A stretch of 22,261 nucleotides of DNA from Methylococcaceae bacterium (GCA_012026715.1 VEPB01000085.1:1-22261); one strand, 5' to 3'; shown: positions 7,524 to 16,344, counted from the stretch's first letter. Translations and numbers: made by a program. The notes: a model not told the origin generated them from the letters alone.

Positions 7524-8141
7524 TTAGAGGCTCCCGCCGTGAAAAACCAGTTGCCCGAGAAACTCTTCGCCCTGCTCCAGGCACTCGATACGAGTGATAC
7601 CGGCATTGGCAACCTTGATTCGAAACAGGTTCGACAGCGGTATTTCCAAGATATGGGCGAGAGCCATGCGGATGACTCCGGCGTGGCACACCATCAGGAG
7701 ATGCTTGCCGGCATGGCGGTTGAGGATATCGTTCCAGGCACCGACGATGCGGTGGCGGAAATCGCCCAGACCCTCGGCATCCTCCGGCCGGTTGGTCATG
7801 GGATCGCGGTAGAACCGCTGCAATAGCCCCGGATCGTACCGGGTCAGTTCGTCGTGGGTCTTGCCCTGCCAAGAGCCGAAACCCAACTCCTGCAAGCGGT
7901 TTTCGATCTCCAGCGGTATCCCGTGCCGTTCGGCGAGCGCCTCCGCAAAACTGACGCAACGGCTCAAGGGAGAACTCAGGATTACATCCCAGGGATGATG
8001 GTTTCCGACCGTCTTCCACATCTGCTCCCAGCCGGTCGCGCTCAACGGATCGTCCATCTGACCGCGGTAGCGACTTCCTCCGACCGGCTCGCCGTGCCGC
8101 ATCAAATCGATCAAGGTGGTAACCCGTTCTTCGGTGTTCAC
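7524..8141 (-). CDS. Histidine phosphatase family protein (alpha-ribazole phosphatase-like)
   Basis: This is a 205-residue member of the phosphoglycerate-mutase-like branch of histidine phosphatases. The catalytic set is visible: LMRHGEP with the phospho-accepting H16, SSPLSRC with R61, the acid E85 in LQELGFGSWQG, and H153 in VCHAGVIR. The ELxFGxWxG pattern is what alpha-ribazole-5'-phosphate phosphatase (CobC) shows, so cobalamin assembly is possible. However, no other cobalamin gene is near and the substrate cannot be fixed from sequence. The GTG start lies three bases after the argH stop, with GGA about six bases upstream, so it is almost certainly co-transcribed and translationally coupled with argH. 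Confidence 0.85.
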   Translation of the reverse strand: MNTEERVTTLIDLMRHGEPVGGSRYRGQMDDPLSATGWEQMWKTVGNHHPWDVILSSPLSRCVSFAEALAERHGIPLEIENRLQELGFGSWQGKTHDELTRYDPGLLQRFYRDPMTNRPEDAEGLGDFRHRIVGAWNDILNRHAGKHLLMVCHAGVIRMALAHILEIPLSNLFRIKVANAGITRIECLEQGEEFLGQLVFHGGSL

Positions 8142-8144
8142 GTT

Positions 8145-9530
8145 CTATCCGGCCAGGGTTTGGCGCGCAGCGGCGGCAGCCTGGCGTACCCGGGCAGGCG
8201 CAGTGCCACCTTCGATGTCGCGGGACGCCACCGAACCTTCCAGGCTCAACACGTCGAACACATCCGCTTCGATCACCGCCGACAATTGCTGCAGTTCGGA
8301 CAACTCCAGTTCCGCCAGATCCCTGCGACTGTCGATTCCGAGCCGGACTGCCTTGCCGACAATCTCATGGGCATCGCGGAACGCCACTCCCTTGCGCACC
8401 AGATAATCGGCCAAATCAGTGGCGGTGGCAAAACCGCGCTTAGCCGCCTCGCGCATGGCGTCACGGTTGGGCTCGAGATGGGGCATCATATCGGCGAAGG
8501 CGCGCAGGCAGCCCTTGACGGTGTCGACGGTATCGAACAGCGGCTCCTTGTCCTCCTGATTGTCCTTGTTGTAGGCCAGCGGCTGGCTCTTCATCAGCGT
8601 CAGCAAGGCGAACAGGTGGCCAAAGACCCGGCCTGACTTGCCCCGCACCAGTTCCGGCACGTCCGGGTTCTTCTTCTGGGGCATGATGGAAGAGCCGGTG
8701 CAGAATTTGTCCGGAAGATCGATGAAGCCGAACTGGGCGCTGCTCCACAGGATCAGCTCTTCGGAGAACCGGCTCAGATGCATCAGGATGAGGCTGGCGC
8801 AGGCGGCGAATTCGATGGCGAAATCGCGGTCGCTGACGGCATCCAAGGAATTCGCCGAAGGCCGATCGAACTCCAGCAGCCGCGCGGTCAGCGCCCGGTC
8901 CAGCGGATAGCTGGTGCCAGCCAGCGCCGCCGAACCCAATGGCATGACGTTGACCCGCTTGCGGCAATCGGCCAAGCGCTCGCGGTCGCGGGCGAGCATC
9001 TCGTTCCAGGCCAACAGGTGATGACCGAAGCTGATGGGCTGGGCCACCTGAAGGTGGGTGAACCCCGGCATGAGCGTATCGGCCTCCCGTTCCGCCAAGT
9101 CGATCAAGGCGCTTTGCAAGCGCGCCAACTCCTGACGGATGACATCGATCTCGGCCCTCAGGTAGAGCCGCACATCGGTCGCCACCTGATCGTTGCGCGA
9201 GCGCCCGGTGTGGAGTTTCTTGCCGGCGATGCCGATGCGGTCGGTGAGGCGAGCCTCCACGTTCATATGGACGTCTTCCAGCTCCACCGACCAGAAGAAA
9301 TCGCCCCGCTCGATCTCTTCCCGGATATTTTCCAAGCCCTGGACTATGGCTTTGCACTCCTTGTCGGTCAGCACCCCGATGCTCTCGAGCATGGTGGCGT
9401 GGGCGATGGAGCCCTGGATATCGAACGGCGCCAAGCGCTTATCGAACTCCACGGAGGCTGTGAAGGCTTCCACAAAGGCGTCGGTGGCCTCGGTGAAACG
9501 CCCGCCCCAGAGTTTTTGTTCGCTGCTCAT
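8145..9530 (-). CDS. argH: Argininosuccinate lyase
   Basis: ArgH splits argininosuccinate into arginine and fumarate, the last step of arginine synthesis, and acts as a cytoplasmic homotetramer. The 461-residue length is normal. It starts MSSEQKLWGGRF, as the family typically does, and carries HTGRSRNDQVATD (107-119), the catalytic-loop GFTHLQVAQP (H159) and the fumarase/lyase signature GSSIMPQKKN (279-288, catalytic Ser in the SS pair). The ATG at 9530 has GAGGAAG about seven bases upstream. An in-frame extension to 9635 is possible but lacks family similarity. A histidine phosphatase gene follows immediately. Confidence 0.97.
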   Translation of the reverse strand: MSSEQKLWGGRFTEATDAFVEAFTASVEFDKRLAPFDIQGSIAHATMLESIGVLTDKECKAIVQGLENIREEIERGDFFWSVELEDVHMNVEARLTDRIGIAGKKLHTGRSRNDQVATDVRLYLRAEIDVIRQELARLQSALIDLAEREADTLMPGFTHLQVAQPISFGHHLLAWNEMLARDRERLADCRKRVNVMPLGSAALAGTSYPLDRALTARLLEFDRPSANSLDAVSDRDFAIEFAACASLILMHLSRFSEELILWSSAQFGFIDLPDKFCTGSSIMPQKKNPDVPELVRGKSGRVFGHLFALLTLMKSQPLAYNKDNQEDKEPLFDTVDTVKGCLRAFADMMPHLEPNRDAMREAAKRGFATATDLADYLVRKGVAFRDAHEIVGKAVRLGIDSRRDLAELELSELQQLSAVIEADVFDVLSLEGSVASRDIEGGTAPARVRQAAAAARQTLAG

Positions 9531-9561
9531 CAAAACGCTTCCTCGGCGATAGGATCGAGCC

Positions 9562-9567
9562 ATTATA
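9562..9567 (-). promoter_or_regulatory. Consensus -10 box upstream of argH
   Basis: Read on the minus strand, a perfect TATAAT occurs 32 bases before the argH ATG, in otherwise GC-rich sequence. No good -35 box is visible at the usual distance, so it is only a candidate promoter for the argH operon. Confidence 0.35.
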
Positions 9568-9731
9568 TACCGCAAGAACGCTGGGGCTGGAGCCGCGGTG
9601 ACAATCCTCGCGCCACCGGCAAGGCCGAAAACCATGATCTATGTCAAAAACAGCCCCCACCCTTACCAGTACATTGGCTGGGCCTTCGGGCATTTCGTAA
9701 CTATTAACCCATGAGCTTAAGGGGGAGAAAT

Positions 9732-10139
9732 ATGGCCCTAATTACCTGGACCAAAGATCAATTCGGTACCAATGTGAACGTCACGGACGAGCAGCATCAG
9801 CTGTTGTTCAATATGCTCAACGAACTGCACGACCTGGCCGCTGGCGCTGATCGCGCCGCCATCGGCAACAAACTGGATGCCCTCATCAACTTCGTGGTCG
9901 AGCACTTCGCCACCGAAGAACGTCTGATGAAACATCAGGGCTATCCTGACTTCGACGCCCACAAGGCCGAACACACCAAGCTGCTGGAAACCTGCGGCGG
10001 CGTCCAGAAAAAATTCCATGCCGGTGAGCTGGACATCACCCAAGAGACCACGACCTTCGTAAAAGATTGGCTGGTCAGCCACATTCCGAACGTCGACATG
10101 CACTATGGTCCTTATCTGAACAGCAAAGGCGTTTCCTAA
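9732..10139 (+). CDS. Bacteriohemerythrin (oxygen-binding di-iron protein)
   Basis: This 135-residue single-domain hemerythrin is a four-helix bundle that reversibly binds O2 at a di-iron centre. All seven canonical ligands are present: H22 (DEQH), H58 and E62 (EHFATEE), H77 and H81 (HKAEH), H117 and D122 (HIPNVDMHY). There is no fused signalling domain, so it is an O2 carrier or store rather than a chemoreceptor. In methanotrophs such single-domain proteins have been proposed to feed O2 to particulate methane monooxygenase; that role here is inference. The ATG at 9732 is chosen over 9711 because a strong GGGGGAG lies just upstream. It is monocistronic and ends in a large hairpin. Confidence 0.95.
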   Translation: MALITWTKDQFGTNVNVTDEQHQLLFNMLNELHDLAAGADRAAIGNKLDALINFVVEHFATEERLMKHQGYPDFDAHKAEHTKLLETCGGVQKKFHAGELDITQETTTFVKDWLVSHIPNVDMHYGPYLNSKGVS

Positions 10140-10167
10140 CACCTCCTGATCACAGACAGACCTACCG

Positions 10168-10202
10168 GACGGGGATCCCCGAGGCGCTCGGGGATCCCCG
10201 TC
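10168..10202. terminator. Perfect 16-bp-arm hairpin, bidirectional terminator
   Basis: Arms 10168-10183 and 10187-10202 are perfectly complementary around a GCG loop. Each arm also contains the palindrome GGGGATCCCC. The hairpin lies 29 bases after the hemerythrin stop and 18 before the stop of the convergent antiporter gene, so it can serve both. The U tract is weak in the plus direction (CGCCTTTCC). Confidence 0.75.
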
Positions 10203-10219
10203 GCCTTTCCGGGGTTTGC

Positions 10220-11467
10220 TCAGCCCGCCCGTGGCCCCAGCAGTACCACCGCCCCATAGCCGACGCTGTAAGCCAGCAACAGGTGCGCGAAATACCGCGC
10301 GTAGGCCATCAAGGTCAATCCGCGGATCTTGCCCATGGCGATGATCCCGGCCGCCGAGCCGGTCGCCAGCAACGTTCCACCCATCACCACGCTGTAGGTC
10401 AGCTGCATCCACTGATCTTCCGGCATTTCAATCCCGGCCTTGAGGACCGCTGCGGTCAAGGGCACGTTGCCGATGATCGCCGACAGCAGGCCGATCACGT
10501 AGTTGCACAGAGGTGCCGGCAACACCTGATAGAGTCCGGCCAGACCGCTCAGCACCTCGACCCGTGCCAGCATGCCCACCAGCAGCAGCACACCGAGGAA
10601 GAACAGCAGCGAGTCGAACTCGATCTCCCGCACGTAGTCCAGCATGTGCAGCACGTGGTCGCGGCGTCGGTAACTGCCCACGATCAGCATGATGGACAGT
10701 CCGAACAGAAAGACCAGAACCGGCGGCATGGCGAAATAGGCGTTGAGCAGCATGGTGGCGACCACAGTCGCTGGAAACAGCACCGCGATCACGGTATCCA
10801 CCAGGTCCGGCTTGAACCAGCGCCGGTAGACGGCGGCCAGTTCCAGATCCCCCTTCATTCCTCGCCCCAGCAGCAGGGCCAGTACACCGAGCGCCAACAG
10901 CGCCGCCACACCGAGCAGCGCCAGGTTGGCGATGCGAACCTTGCCGGCCAGGAAGATCATCAGGGTGGTGACGTCTCCGGTAATCAAGGCTACCCCGCCA
11001 GCGGTGACGGCGAATACGGTGGCGGCGGCGAAAGCCAGGCGCTTCCGGGCATCCAGTTCCAGCGGCTGTACCAGCGAGGTCGCCACCAGCGCCGTGGTGA
11101 CATTGTCGCAGAACAAAGATAGGCCGAAGGCCAGGAAGGTGATGGTGTAAAACAGCCCCTTTACCGAGATTCGCGCCGGCAGCAACCAGCGCATAAAAGC
11201 GTCCAGCAGACCACGCCGGTTGATGTAGGCGACGAAGGTCATGGTCGACATAAGGAAGAGCCACAACGTGGCAATCTCCAGGATATTGGCGCGAAAGGCC
11301 GCATCTACCTCTCCCCTCTGCCAGTCCTCGGCATCGGCATACATGGCGATCCAGGCCAGGCAGCCGAAAAACAGGGTGCTCTTGGCCTTGCTGATCCGCC
11401 AGTGCTGTTCCAGCAACACGGCCAGAAACGCCAGGATGGCGCAGCCGTAAAGAATCACCGAAAGCAT
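10220..11467 (-). CDS. nhaD: Sodium:proton antiporter, NhaD family
   Basis: This 415-residue inner-membrane protein of the ion transporter superfamily has about a dozen hydrophobic segments. NhaD exchanges cytoplasmic Na+ or Li+ for H+. Family features are the two half-repeats with ion-site loops: FCDNVTTALVATSL (D121-N122) with LITGDVTTLM (D165) in the first half, and LFFLGVLLLVGML with IIGNVPLTAAV in the second. The ATG at 11467 has GGGA five bases upstream. Family members are often a little longer at the N terminus; here the protein begins directly with a membrane helix. It stands alone, divergent from the DUF4126 gene across about 150 bases. Confidence 0.88.
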   Translation of the reverse strand: MLSVILYGCAILAFLAVLLEQHWRISKAKSTLFFGCLAWIAMYADAEDWQRGEVDAAFRANILEIATLWLFLMSTMTFVAYINRRGLLDAFMRWLLPARISVKGLFYTITFLAFGLSLFCDNVTTALVATSLVQPLELDARKRLAFAAATVFAVTAGGVALITGDVTTLMIFLAGKVRIANLALLGVAALLALGVLALLLGRGMKGDLELAAVYRRWFKPDLVDTVIAVLFPATVVATMLLNAYFAMPPVLVFLFGLSIMLIVGSYRRRDHVLHMLDYVREIEFDSLLFFLGVLLLVGMLARVEVLSGLAGLYQVLPAPLCNYVIGLLSAIIGNVPLTAAVLKAGIEMPEDQWMQLTYSVVMGGTLLATGSAAGIIAMGKIRGLTLMAYARYFAHLLLAYSVGYGAVVLLGPRAG

Positions 11468-11618
11468 CGAATTCCCGTATCTGATGGGCTGAGCACAGGT
11501 TGCGGCAAGACTCCGACCGGCCCGCCGTCGATCACTTGACGTTGCGCGGGAAGGGGCGTTGCGGTGAAATGATCCGGCGGCGCAATCCCGCTAACGCGCC
11601 AACACCGAGGCAATCGTC

Positions 11619-12290
11619 ATGGAAACTCTACAACATATTTCGCAAACCCTGGCACTGACCATGGGCGTGGCTTGGGCCAGCGGCATCAATCTGTACGCCA
11701 CCCTGCTGACCTTGGGCATCCTCGGCACCACCGGCGATATCGTCTTGCCACCAGGGTTGGAGGTTCTCACCAATCCCCTGGTCATCGGCGCCGCCGGCCT
11801 CATGTACGCCGTGGAATTTTTTGCCGATAAGATGCCCGGCGTGGACACCGGCTGGGACGTCATCCACACCTTCATCCGCATACCCGCCGGGGCAGTGCTG
11901 GCCGCCGGGTCCATCGGCGAGCTGACACCGGCTGCGGCATTGGCCGCCGCCATCGTTGGCGGTGGCCTTGCTGCCGGCACCCATGCCACCAAAGCCGGCA
12001 CCCGAGTGCTCATCAACACCTCGCCGGAACCTTTCACCAATTGGGCCGCGTCCATCACCGAAGACGTGGCGGGCATCGCCGGAATGTGGGCGGCGCTGCA
12101 CCACCCGGTACTGTTCCTGGCGCTGTTGCTGCTGTTCATCATCCTGATGATCTGGCTGATTCCCCGGCTATGGGGCGCGATAGGCAAACTGATTGCCACC
12201 TTGCGACGCTGGCTCGGCGCGGCACCGGCAGAACCTCCACCGTCGCTACCGCACGAAACGCTGCCGTTGGAGCCGCCCAAAAACAGCTAG
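11619..12290 (+). CDS. DUF4126 integral membrane protein
   Basis: This 223-residue membrane protein of unknown function opens with the family hallmark of a helix ending ASGINLYATLLTLG. A segment YAVEFFADKMPGVDTGWD follows, then a Gly/Ala-rich region (AAIVGGGLAAGTHATKAGTR) typical of DUF4126. A strongly hydrophobic helix lies at about 163-187. The tail is Pro-rich and cytoplasm-like. GAGG lies eight bases before the ATG. Its function is not known, and its neighbours do not suggest one. Confidence 0.85.
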   Translation: METLQHISQTLALTMGVAWASGINLYATLLTLGILGTTGDIVLPPGLEVLTNPLVIGAAGLMYAVEFFADKMPGVDTGWDVIHTFIRIPAGAVLAAGSIGELTPAAALAAAIVGGGLAAGTHATKAGTRVLINTSPEPFTNWAASITEDVAGIAGMWAALHHPVLFLALLLLFIILMIWLIPRLWGAIGKLIATLRRWLGAAPAEPPPSLPHETLPLEPPKNS

Positions 12291-12359
12291 GCATGTTGTC
12301 CGGATAGGCGCGGCCCGCCAGCCGACACCACAACCCGGCCGGCAACGGCCACCCACGGC

Positions 12360-14015
12360 TCAGCGGTGTAATTCTGGCAACTCGGCATGCGGGTGCCCCT
12401 GGCCCCCGCCTTCAGCCGCGACCACACAGCGGTTGCGCCCTTCCCCCTTGGCTCGATATAGCGCGCGGTCGGCGCGTTCGAAGGCGTCATCCAGGTTGTC
12501 GCCGTCGGCAAACTGGGTGATTCCGCAGGAAATGGTGATATTGACGGGCTTTCCTTGAGAATTGAATCCGCAGTTTTCCACTTTGCGGCGGATGCCGTCG
12601 GCAACCTTCAATGCCTCCTCGCTGCGACTGCCGGACAACACCATGACGAACTCCTCGCCGCCGAAGCGGCCGACGAAATCCGTTTCCCGGATCGACGCCG
12701 CCAGCAGTTCGGCGATGACCATCAGCGCCTTGTCGCCAGCCTTGTGGCCGAAACGATCATTGATGCTCTTGAAGAAATCGATGTCCCAGATCAGCAGGCA
12801 AAACGGCTGACCGAAACGTTTGCTGCGAGCCACTTCGCGGGCGATGAATTCGTCGTAAGCGTTGCGGTTGGGAAGGCCGGTCAGGGCGTCGCGCATGGCC
12901 AGAGCATGTTCGATCCGCAACTTGCTGCGCAATTCGCCGGTTTCGAACTCCAGCTCGTGGAGCCGGCCGCTAAGCTGTTCCACCTCCCGCCGGGCCTGCA
13001 CGGTCTGCTCCATCTGCGTCTCGCGTTCCTTGGTCAACCATGAAGCTATGGTGGCCAGCTGGTCGTTGATGACGTGCTTGAGCTGGCCAATTTCAGTCGC
13101 TTTGGAACTGGACGAGCGCAGATTTTCCATGTGCCGGCTCACCCCCCGATGGAACCGCATGGCATTCTGCTCCGATTCCTCATGCCGCGCCTGCATGCCC
13201 AGGGCACGCCGTCCCAGTTCCTCAAGTGCGCTGTTCAAATCAGTCAGGAAAACTTCCAATGACTGCTGTTCGACCTGCACCCGGCTCCTGATCCTCACCA
13301 GGAATTCCAGCACTTCCTCGAATAGCGCAAGCAGTCTGAGCGCATCCAAGTCCCGCGCCAACTGTTCCTGCAGATGGTTGGATTCCGCCTGAAGCCCCAA
13401 TGGAATGTCGACGATGCCCAACAACGTCTGCAGATTTTTCTTAATTTGCTCCAGCTCGCTCAGGGGCTCCGTGCGGGCATCCTTTCCAAACAGTCGATTC
13501 AACAGGCGCGACCGCAGACTCTTCGGCTCGCGGTGTTGTGCGGCGCGGGCATCGGCGATGCTCTTCAAGCTCTTTTCCAGCGCGCCGAACAAGGCCGCCT
13601 CATCCGGAAACTCTCCGGTCTCGGCCTTGGCTTGCAGCTCCGCCAGGGAAGACCGCTCGGCGTCCTCGTCCAGGTAGGCATAAAGAAAGCTGAAGACGGG
13701 TTTGACGTTCAGCTGCGACTGCTGTCCCTTGGCCCTTGACTCGCGGACCCGACAGAACAACTGCTCCGCCAACCGATCCAGTTCATCGCGCAACCCCTGA
13801 GTCAATTCCCCCTGCTTGGCGAGTTCACGAACCCTCAGCAGTTCATTGTCGATACTCGGATCCAGCCCCAGCACCGAAGCGCTCAGGCGGGCGATCACCT
13901 GGAACAGCATCTTCTCGCTGTCCTGAACTTCCTTCTTGTACTGTTCCCAATCAGCCCTTACGCCGAAATAGCGGTTCTTCCAGTACGACAGGTCGTTTGG
14001 ATTGGAAGTATTCAT
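12360..14015 (-). CDS. Diguanylate cyclase (GGDEF) with long coiled-coil N-terminal region
   Basis: This enzyme should join two GTP into c-di-GMP. The C-terminal GGDEF domain (about 375-540) has the DALTGLPNR start, the metal-binding DIDFFKSINDRFGH, the active-site GGEEF at 452-456 and the product-inhibition I-site RETD at 443-446, so it looks active and feedback-regulated. The preceding 370 residues have no membrane segment and are mostly helical with heptad-like stretches (about 230-370), suggesting dimerisation or a cytoplasmic input. I chose the ATG at 14015 (MNTSNPNDLSYWKNRYFG) although its ribosome site is poor; a GTG at 14099 would add 28 unlikely residues. It is the last gene of the cytochrome c4-dsbA-EEP operon. 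From memory, Pseudomonas aeruginosa PA5487 (DgcH) occupies the same position. Confidence 0.92.
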   Translation of the reverse strand: MNTSNPNDLSYWKNRYFGVRADWEQYKKEVQDSEKMLFQVIARLSASVLGLDPSIDNELLRVRELAKQGELTQGLRDELDRLAEQLFCRVRESRAKGQQSQLNVKPVFSFLYAYLDEDAERSSLAELQAKAETGEFPDEAALFGALEKSLKSIADARAAQHREPKSLRSRLLNRLFGKDARTEPLSELEQIKKNLQTLLGIVDIPLGLQAESNHLQEQLARDLDALRLLALFEEVLEFLVRIRSRVQVEQQSLEVFLTDLNSALEELGRRALGMQARHEESEQNAMRFHRGVSRHMENLRSSSSKATEIGQLKHVINDQLATIASWLTKERETQMEQTVQARREVEQLSGRLHELEFETGELRSKLRIEHALAMRDALTGLPNRNAYDEFIAREVARSKRFGQPFCLLIWDIDFFKSINDRFGHKAGDKALMVIAELLAASIRETDFVGRFGGEEFVMVLSGSRSEEALKVADGIRRKVENCGFNSQGKPVNITISCGITQFADGDNLDDAFERADRALYRAKGEGRNRCVVAAEGGGQGHPHAELPELHR

Positions 14016-14126
14016 GGGAACACAGGATAGCAGGGGATAAAGGCGTTGACCGGCGTTTGGGCGGAACCCGCACAAGGTCGGTGGCTTCACCACCGACACT
14101 GGCGGGAGGGTGCGCGCCTGACTGGG

Positions 14127-14963
14127 TCAGTGCCCGCTTGCTGCGGGAAAGGCGGGCCGCAGCACCATGGCTACCGGCAGATGATCGGAATAGCGGCAAT
14201 CCAATACCCGGACGTGCTCGACCTCCCATGCCTTCCCCACCAGAATGTGATCCAGCATCCGACGGGGGCGCCAACTGGGGAAGGTCTTCAGTTCCCTCAC
14301 GGGATCTTGCAGATCGGCGGTCCGCACCAGCATCTGCAGTTCCCGCGAATCCGGCTCGCAATTGAAATCGCCCATCACCATCACGCGTTCGCGCCGGGCC
14401 AGGAGCTCTGCCACGAACCCCAGTTGCCGCATGCGGGCGCGGCGGCTCAGCGCCAGATGGAGCACGCACAGATGAAAGACGCTGCTGCCGCTGCCGAAGC
14501 GCACCAGGATGGCGCCGCGCCCCGGCAACCCCGGCAGCGGATAATCTTCGATGGCCGCCGGCTTGAGCCGGCTCAGCAAGCCATTGCTGTGCAATGCCAA
14601 ACGACCGATGCGCCGATTGATCTGATTGTGCCAATAGGGAAAACTGGCATGTTGGGCCAGATATTGGGTTTGCACGATCTGGTGACTGCGCAGACCGCCG
14701 CCGTCCACTTCCTGCAGCCCGACGATATCGAACCCGCCCAGCAACTGGGCGATCCGATGAAGATTCGGAATCCGCCGATCCGACGGAAACAAATGCCGCC
14801 AGCCACCGGTGAGATACTCGTGATATCCGGAGGTGCTGAGCCCGGTCTGGATGTTGAAACTGGCCAGCCGCAGGCGACGGGGCAGCCCCGCCGCCATCTC
14901 GGGCATATCCGCGGCTGCCGCCCCCTGCGATTCGATCACCGCCGCCGAATCTCGATGGCCCAC
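14127..14963 (-). CDS. Endonuclease/exonuclease/phosphatase family protein
   Basis: This metal-dependent hydrolase of the DNase I-like fold carries every core motif: ASFNIQTG (N37), GLQEVDGG (E85), LHLALSRRAR (H169), VMGDFNCEPDS (D199, N201), LDHILV (D238-H239) and YSDHLPVAM (D260-H261). The substrate could be DNA, a phospholipid head group or another phosphodiester, and sequence does not decide. No signal peptide is obvious. The GTG at 14963 has AAGG seven bases upstream and lies 11 bases after the dsbA stop, which suggests coupling. An ATG at 14906 is the alternative start and would trim an Ala-rich leader of 19 residues. Confidence 0.88.
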   Translation of the reverse strand: MGHRDSAAVIESQGAAAADMPEMAAGLPRRLRLASFNIQTGLSTSGYHEYLTGGWRHLFPSDRRIPNLHRIAQLLGGFDIVGLQEVDGGGLRSHQIVQTQYLAQHASFPYWHNQINRRIGRLALHSNGLLSRLKPAAIEDYPLPGLPGRGAILVRFGSGSSVFHLCVLHLALSRRARMRQLGFVAELLARRERVMVMGDFNCEPDSRELQMLVRTADLQDPVRELKTFPSWRPRRMLDHILVGKAWEVEHVRVLDCRYSDHLPVAMVLRPAFPAASGH

Positions 14964-14974
14964 CCAGCAGCCTT

Positions 14975-15628
14975 CTATTTGGAGGGCTTGGCGCCGCTCT
15001 CCTGCTTGATCAGGGCATTGGTGATGGCGATCATATTGTCGAGGGTCTTGGCCAGACTACCGGTAATCCGATACTTGCCGTTCACAATCAAGGCCGGCGT
15101 GCCATCCACGCCATAGTGGGCGGCCATGCCCTCGGCCTGGCGCATCTTGGAATCCACCGCGAACGAACGGTAGGCCTTGTGAAAGTCTTCTTCCTTCACC
15201 CCATGGGAGGCAAAGAACTTCGCCAGATCGTCCTCGGATTCCAACGCCATCTTCTTGTTCTGGATGGCATCGAAGAAATCGGCGTGCAGCTTCTCGGCGA
15301 CCCCCAGCGTCTCCGCGGTGAAGAAGGCCTTGGCATGAGCGCCCCAGCGGGCGTTGAACACGGCCGGCTGCCGCACAAACACCACATTGGCCGGCTTGGT
15401 CTTGAGCCATTCATTGAGATAGGGCTCGAAATGCAGACAGTGGGGACAGCCGTACCAGAAAAATTCCATCACCTCGACTTTCGTTGGATCAACGGTAGGC
15501 TGTGGCGGGGAAACCAGCTCGTAATCCTCCCCGGCTTTGGGTGGTTTGCCGGCTTGCGGCGACTGTTCCGCCGCAACGGTCTGACCGAAGGTAAACAGCA
15601 GGGCGAAAGTGAACAGGGCTTTGACCAT
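14975..15628 (-). CDS. dsbA: Thiol:disulfide interchange protein DsbA
   Basis: DsbA introduces disulfide bonds into proteins in the periplasm and is re-oxidised by DsbB. The 217-residue precursor has a signal peptide (hydrophobic to about residue 18, cleavage near VAA-E). The thioredoxin fold carries the active site FFWYGCPHC (C61, C64) with the classic DsbA dipeptide Pro-His, and the cis-proline in DGTPALIV (P177). A helical insertion sits between them, as in the family. The ATG at 15628 has GGAG nine bases upstream. It lies 40 bases after the cytochrome c4 stop in the same operon; this pairing is frequent in Gammaproteobacteria. CcmG- or DsbG-like roles are unlikely given the CPHC motif. 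Confidence 0.95.
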   Translation of the reverse strand: MVKALFTFALLFTFGQTVAAEQSPQAGKPPKAGEDYELVSPPQPTVDPTKVEVMEFFWYGCPHCLHFEPYLNEWLKTKPANVVFVRQPAVFNARWGAHAKAFFTAETLGVAEKLHADFFDAIQNKKMALESEDDLAKFFASHGVKEEDFHKAYRSFAVDSKMRQAEGMAAHYGVDGTPALIVNGKYRITGSLAKTLDNMIAITNALIKQESGAKPSK

Positions 15629-15668
15629 GGATGAATACTCCGTTGTATGGATTTCGAAGGGATTCGGC

Positions 15669-16265
15669 TCATTGCAGGCCGGAAATGTGCTCTGCGACTG
15701 CGGCGATTTCCTCTTCGCTGAGCCGCTCTGCGATGTCGCGCATGATGCGGTTCTTGTCGTTGTTGCGCTCGCCGCTCTTATAGTCGTTCAGTGCCTTGAC
15801 GATGAAGGCCGAATACTGCCCCGCCAGATGCGGGTAGACCGCCAGCGGATTGCCGGAACCGTTGGGTCCGTGGCAGCCGATGCAGGCGGGAACCCGAGTC
15901 TGGGGATTGCCGGTGCGGTAAATCTTTTCGCCCAGCGGGGATGGCGCGACGGTCTCGTGCTTGAGCTTGAAGCTGGCGAAGTATTCGGCGATGTCCTTGA
16001 TGTCGTCATCGCTGAGCGATTCCGCCATGGCATTCATGGTCTGCTCGAGCCGCTGCTTCGACCGGAACTCCTGCAACTGTTTCACCAGATAGGAAACGTG
16101 CTGGCCGGCCAGCTTCGGGAATATCGGAACCGCGGCATTACCGTCCTCGCCGTGGCAACCGATACAAACCTGGGCCTTGGACTTGCCGGCGGCGAAATTG
16201 GCAGCCCCCGCGTTCCCGGCCAACAGGGCCATACCGACGACCAGAGCGAAACGGAAAATATTCAT
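15669..16265 (-). CDS. Cytochrome c4, periplasmic di-heme electron carrier
   Basis: This 198-residue precursor has a signal peptide (MNIFRFALVVGMALLAGNAGA) and two similar class I cytochrome domains. Heme-binding CIGCH motifs lie at 34-38 and 128-132. Candidate axial methionines lie in the TMNAMAESLSD and NRIMRDIAERLSEEE segments. Cytochrome c4 passes electrons from the bc1 complex to terminal oxidases or other acceptors on the periplasmic side. The ATG at 16265 has GAGG six bases upstream. It leads an operon with dsbA and is divergent from engB, the usual gammaproteobacterial arrangement. Confidence 0.96.
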   Translation of the reverse strand: MNIFRFALVVGMALLAGNAGAANFAAGKSKAQVCIGCHGEDGNAAVPIFPKLAGQHVSYLVKQLQEFRSKQRLEQTMNAMAESLSDDDIKDIAEYFASFKLKHETVAPSPLGEKIYRTGNPQTRVPACIGCHGPNGSGNPLAVYPHLAGQYSAFIVKALNDYKSGERNNDKNRIMRDIAERLSEEEIAAVAEHISGLQ

Positions 16266-16314
16266 GCTGTGCCTCTTAGGGTTGTGGGGCCGTGCCGGCA
16301 AGCGGCCGACGCTT

Positions 16315-16344
16315 TTGAACCGGCAAATCAAATACGGGTAGACT
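16315..16344 (+). promoter_or_regulatory. Possible sigma-70 promoter of engB
   Basis: TTGAAC (16315-16320) and TAGACT (16339-16344) are 18 bases apart and end 28 bases before the engB ATG. Each box matches the consensus at four positions of six. Confidence 0.3.

Noticed and set aside
8461..9357. 298-codon minus-strand open frame inside argH in another frame
   Set aside because: Arg/Gly/Pro-rich out-of-frame reading of argH.
10067..11122. 351-codon plus-strand open frame opposite the NhaD gene
   Set aside because: Gln/His/Arg-rich, low-complexity and without a family match; it is the mirror of a hydrophobic membrane protein gene.
14046..15116. 356-codon plus-strand open frame opposite the EEP and dsbA genes
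   Set aside because: No domain, and both minus-strand genes beneath it have intact catalytic motifs.
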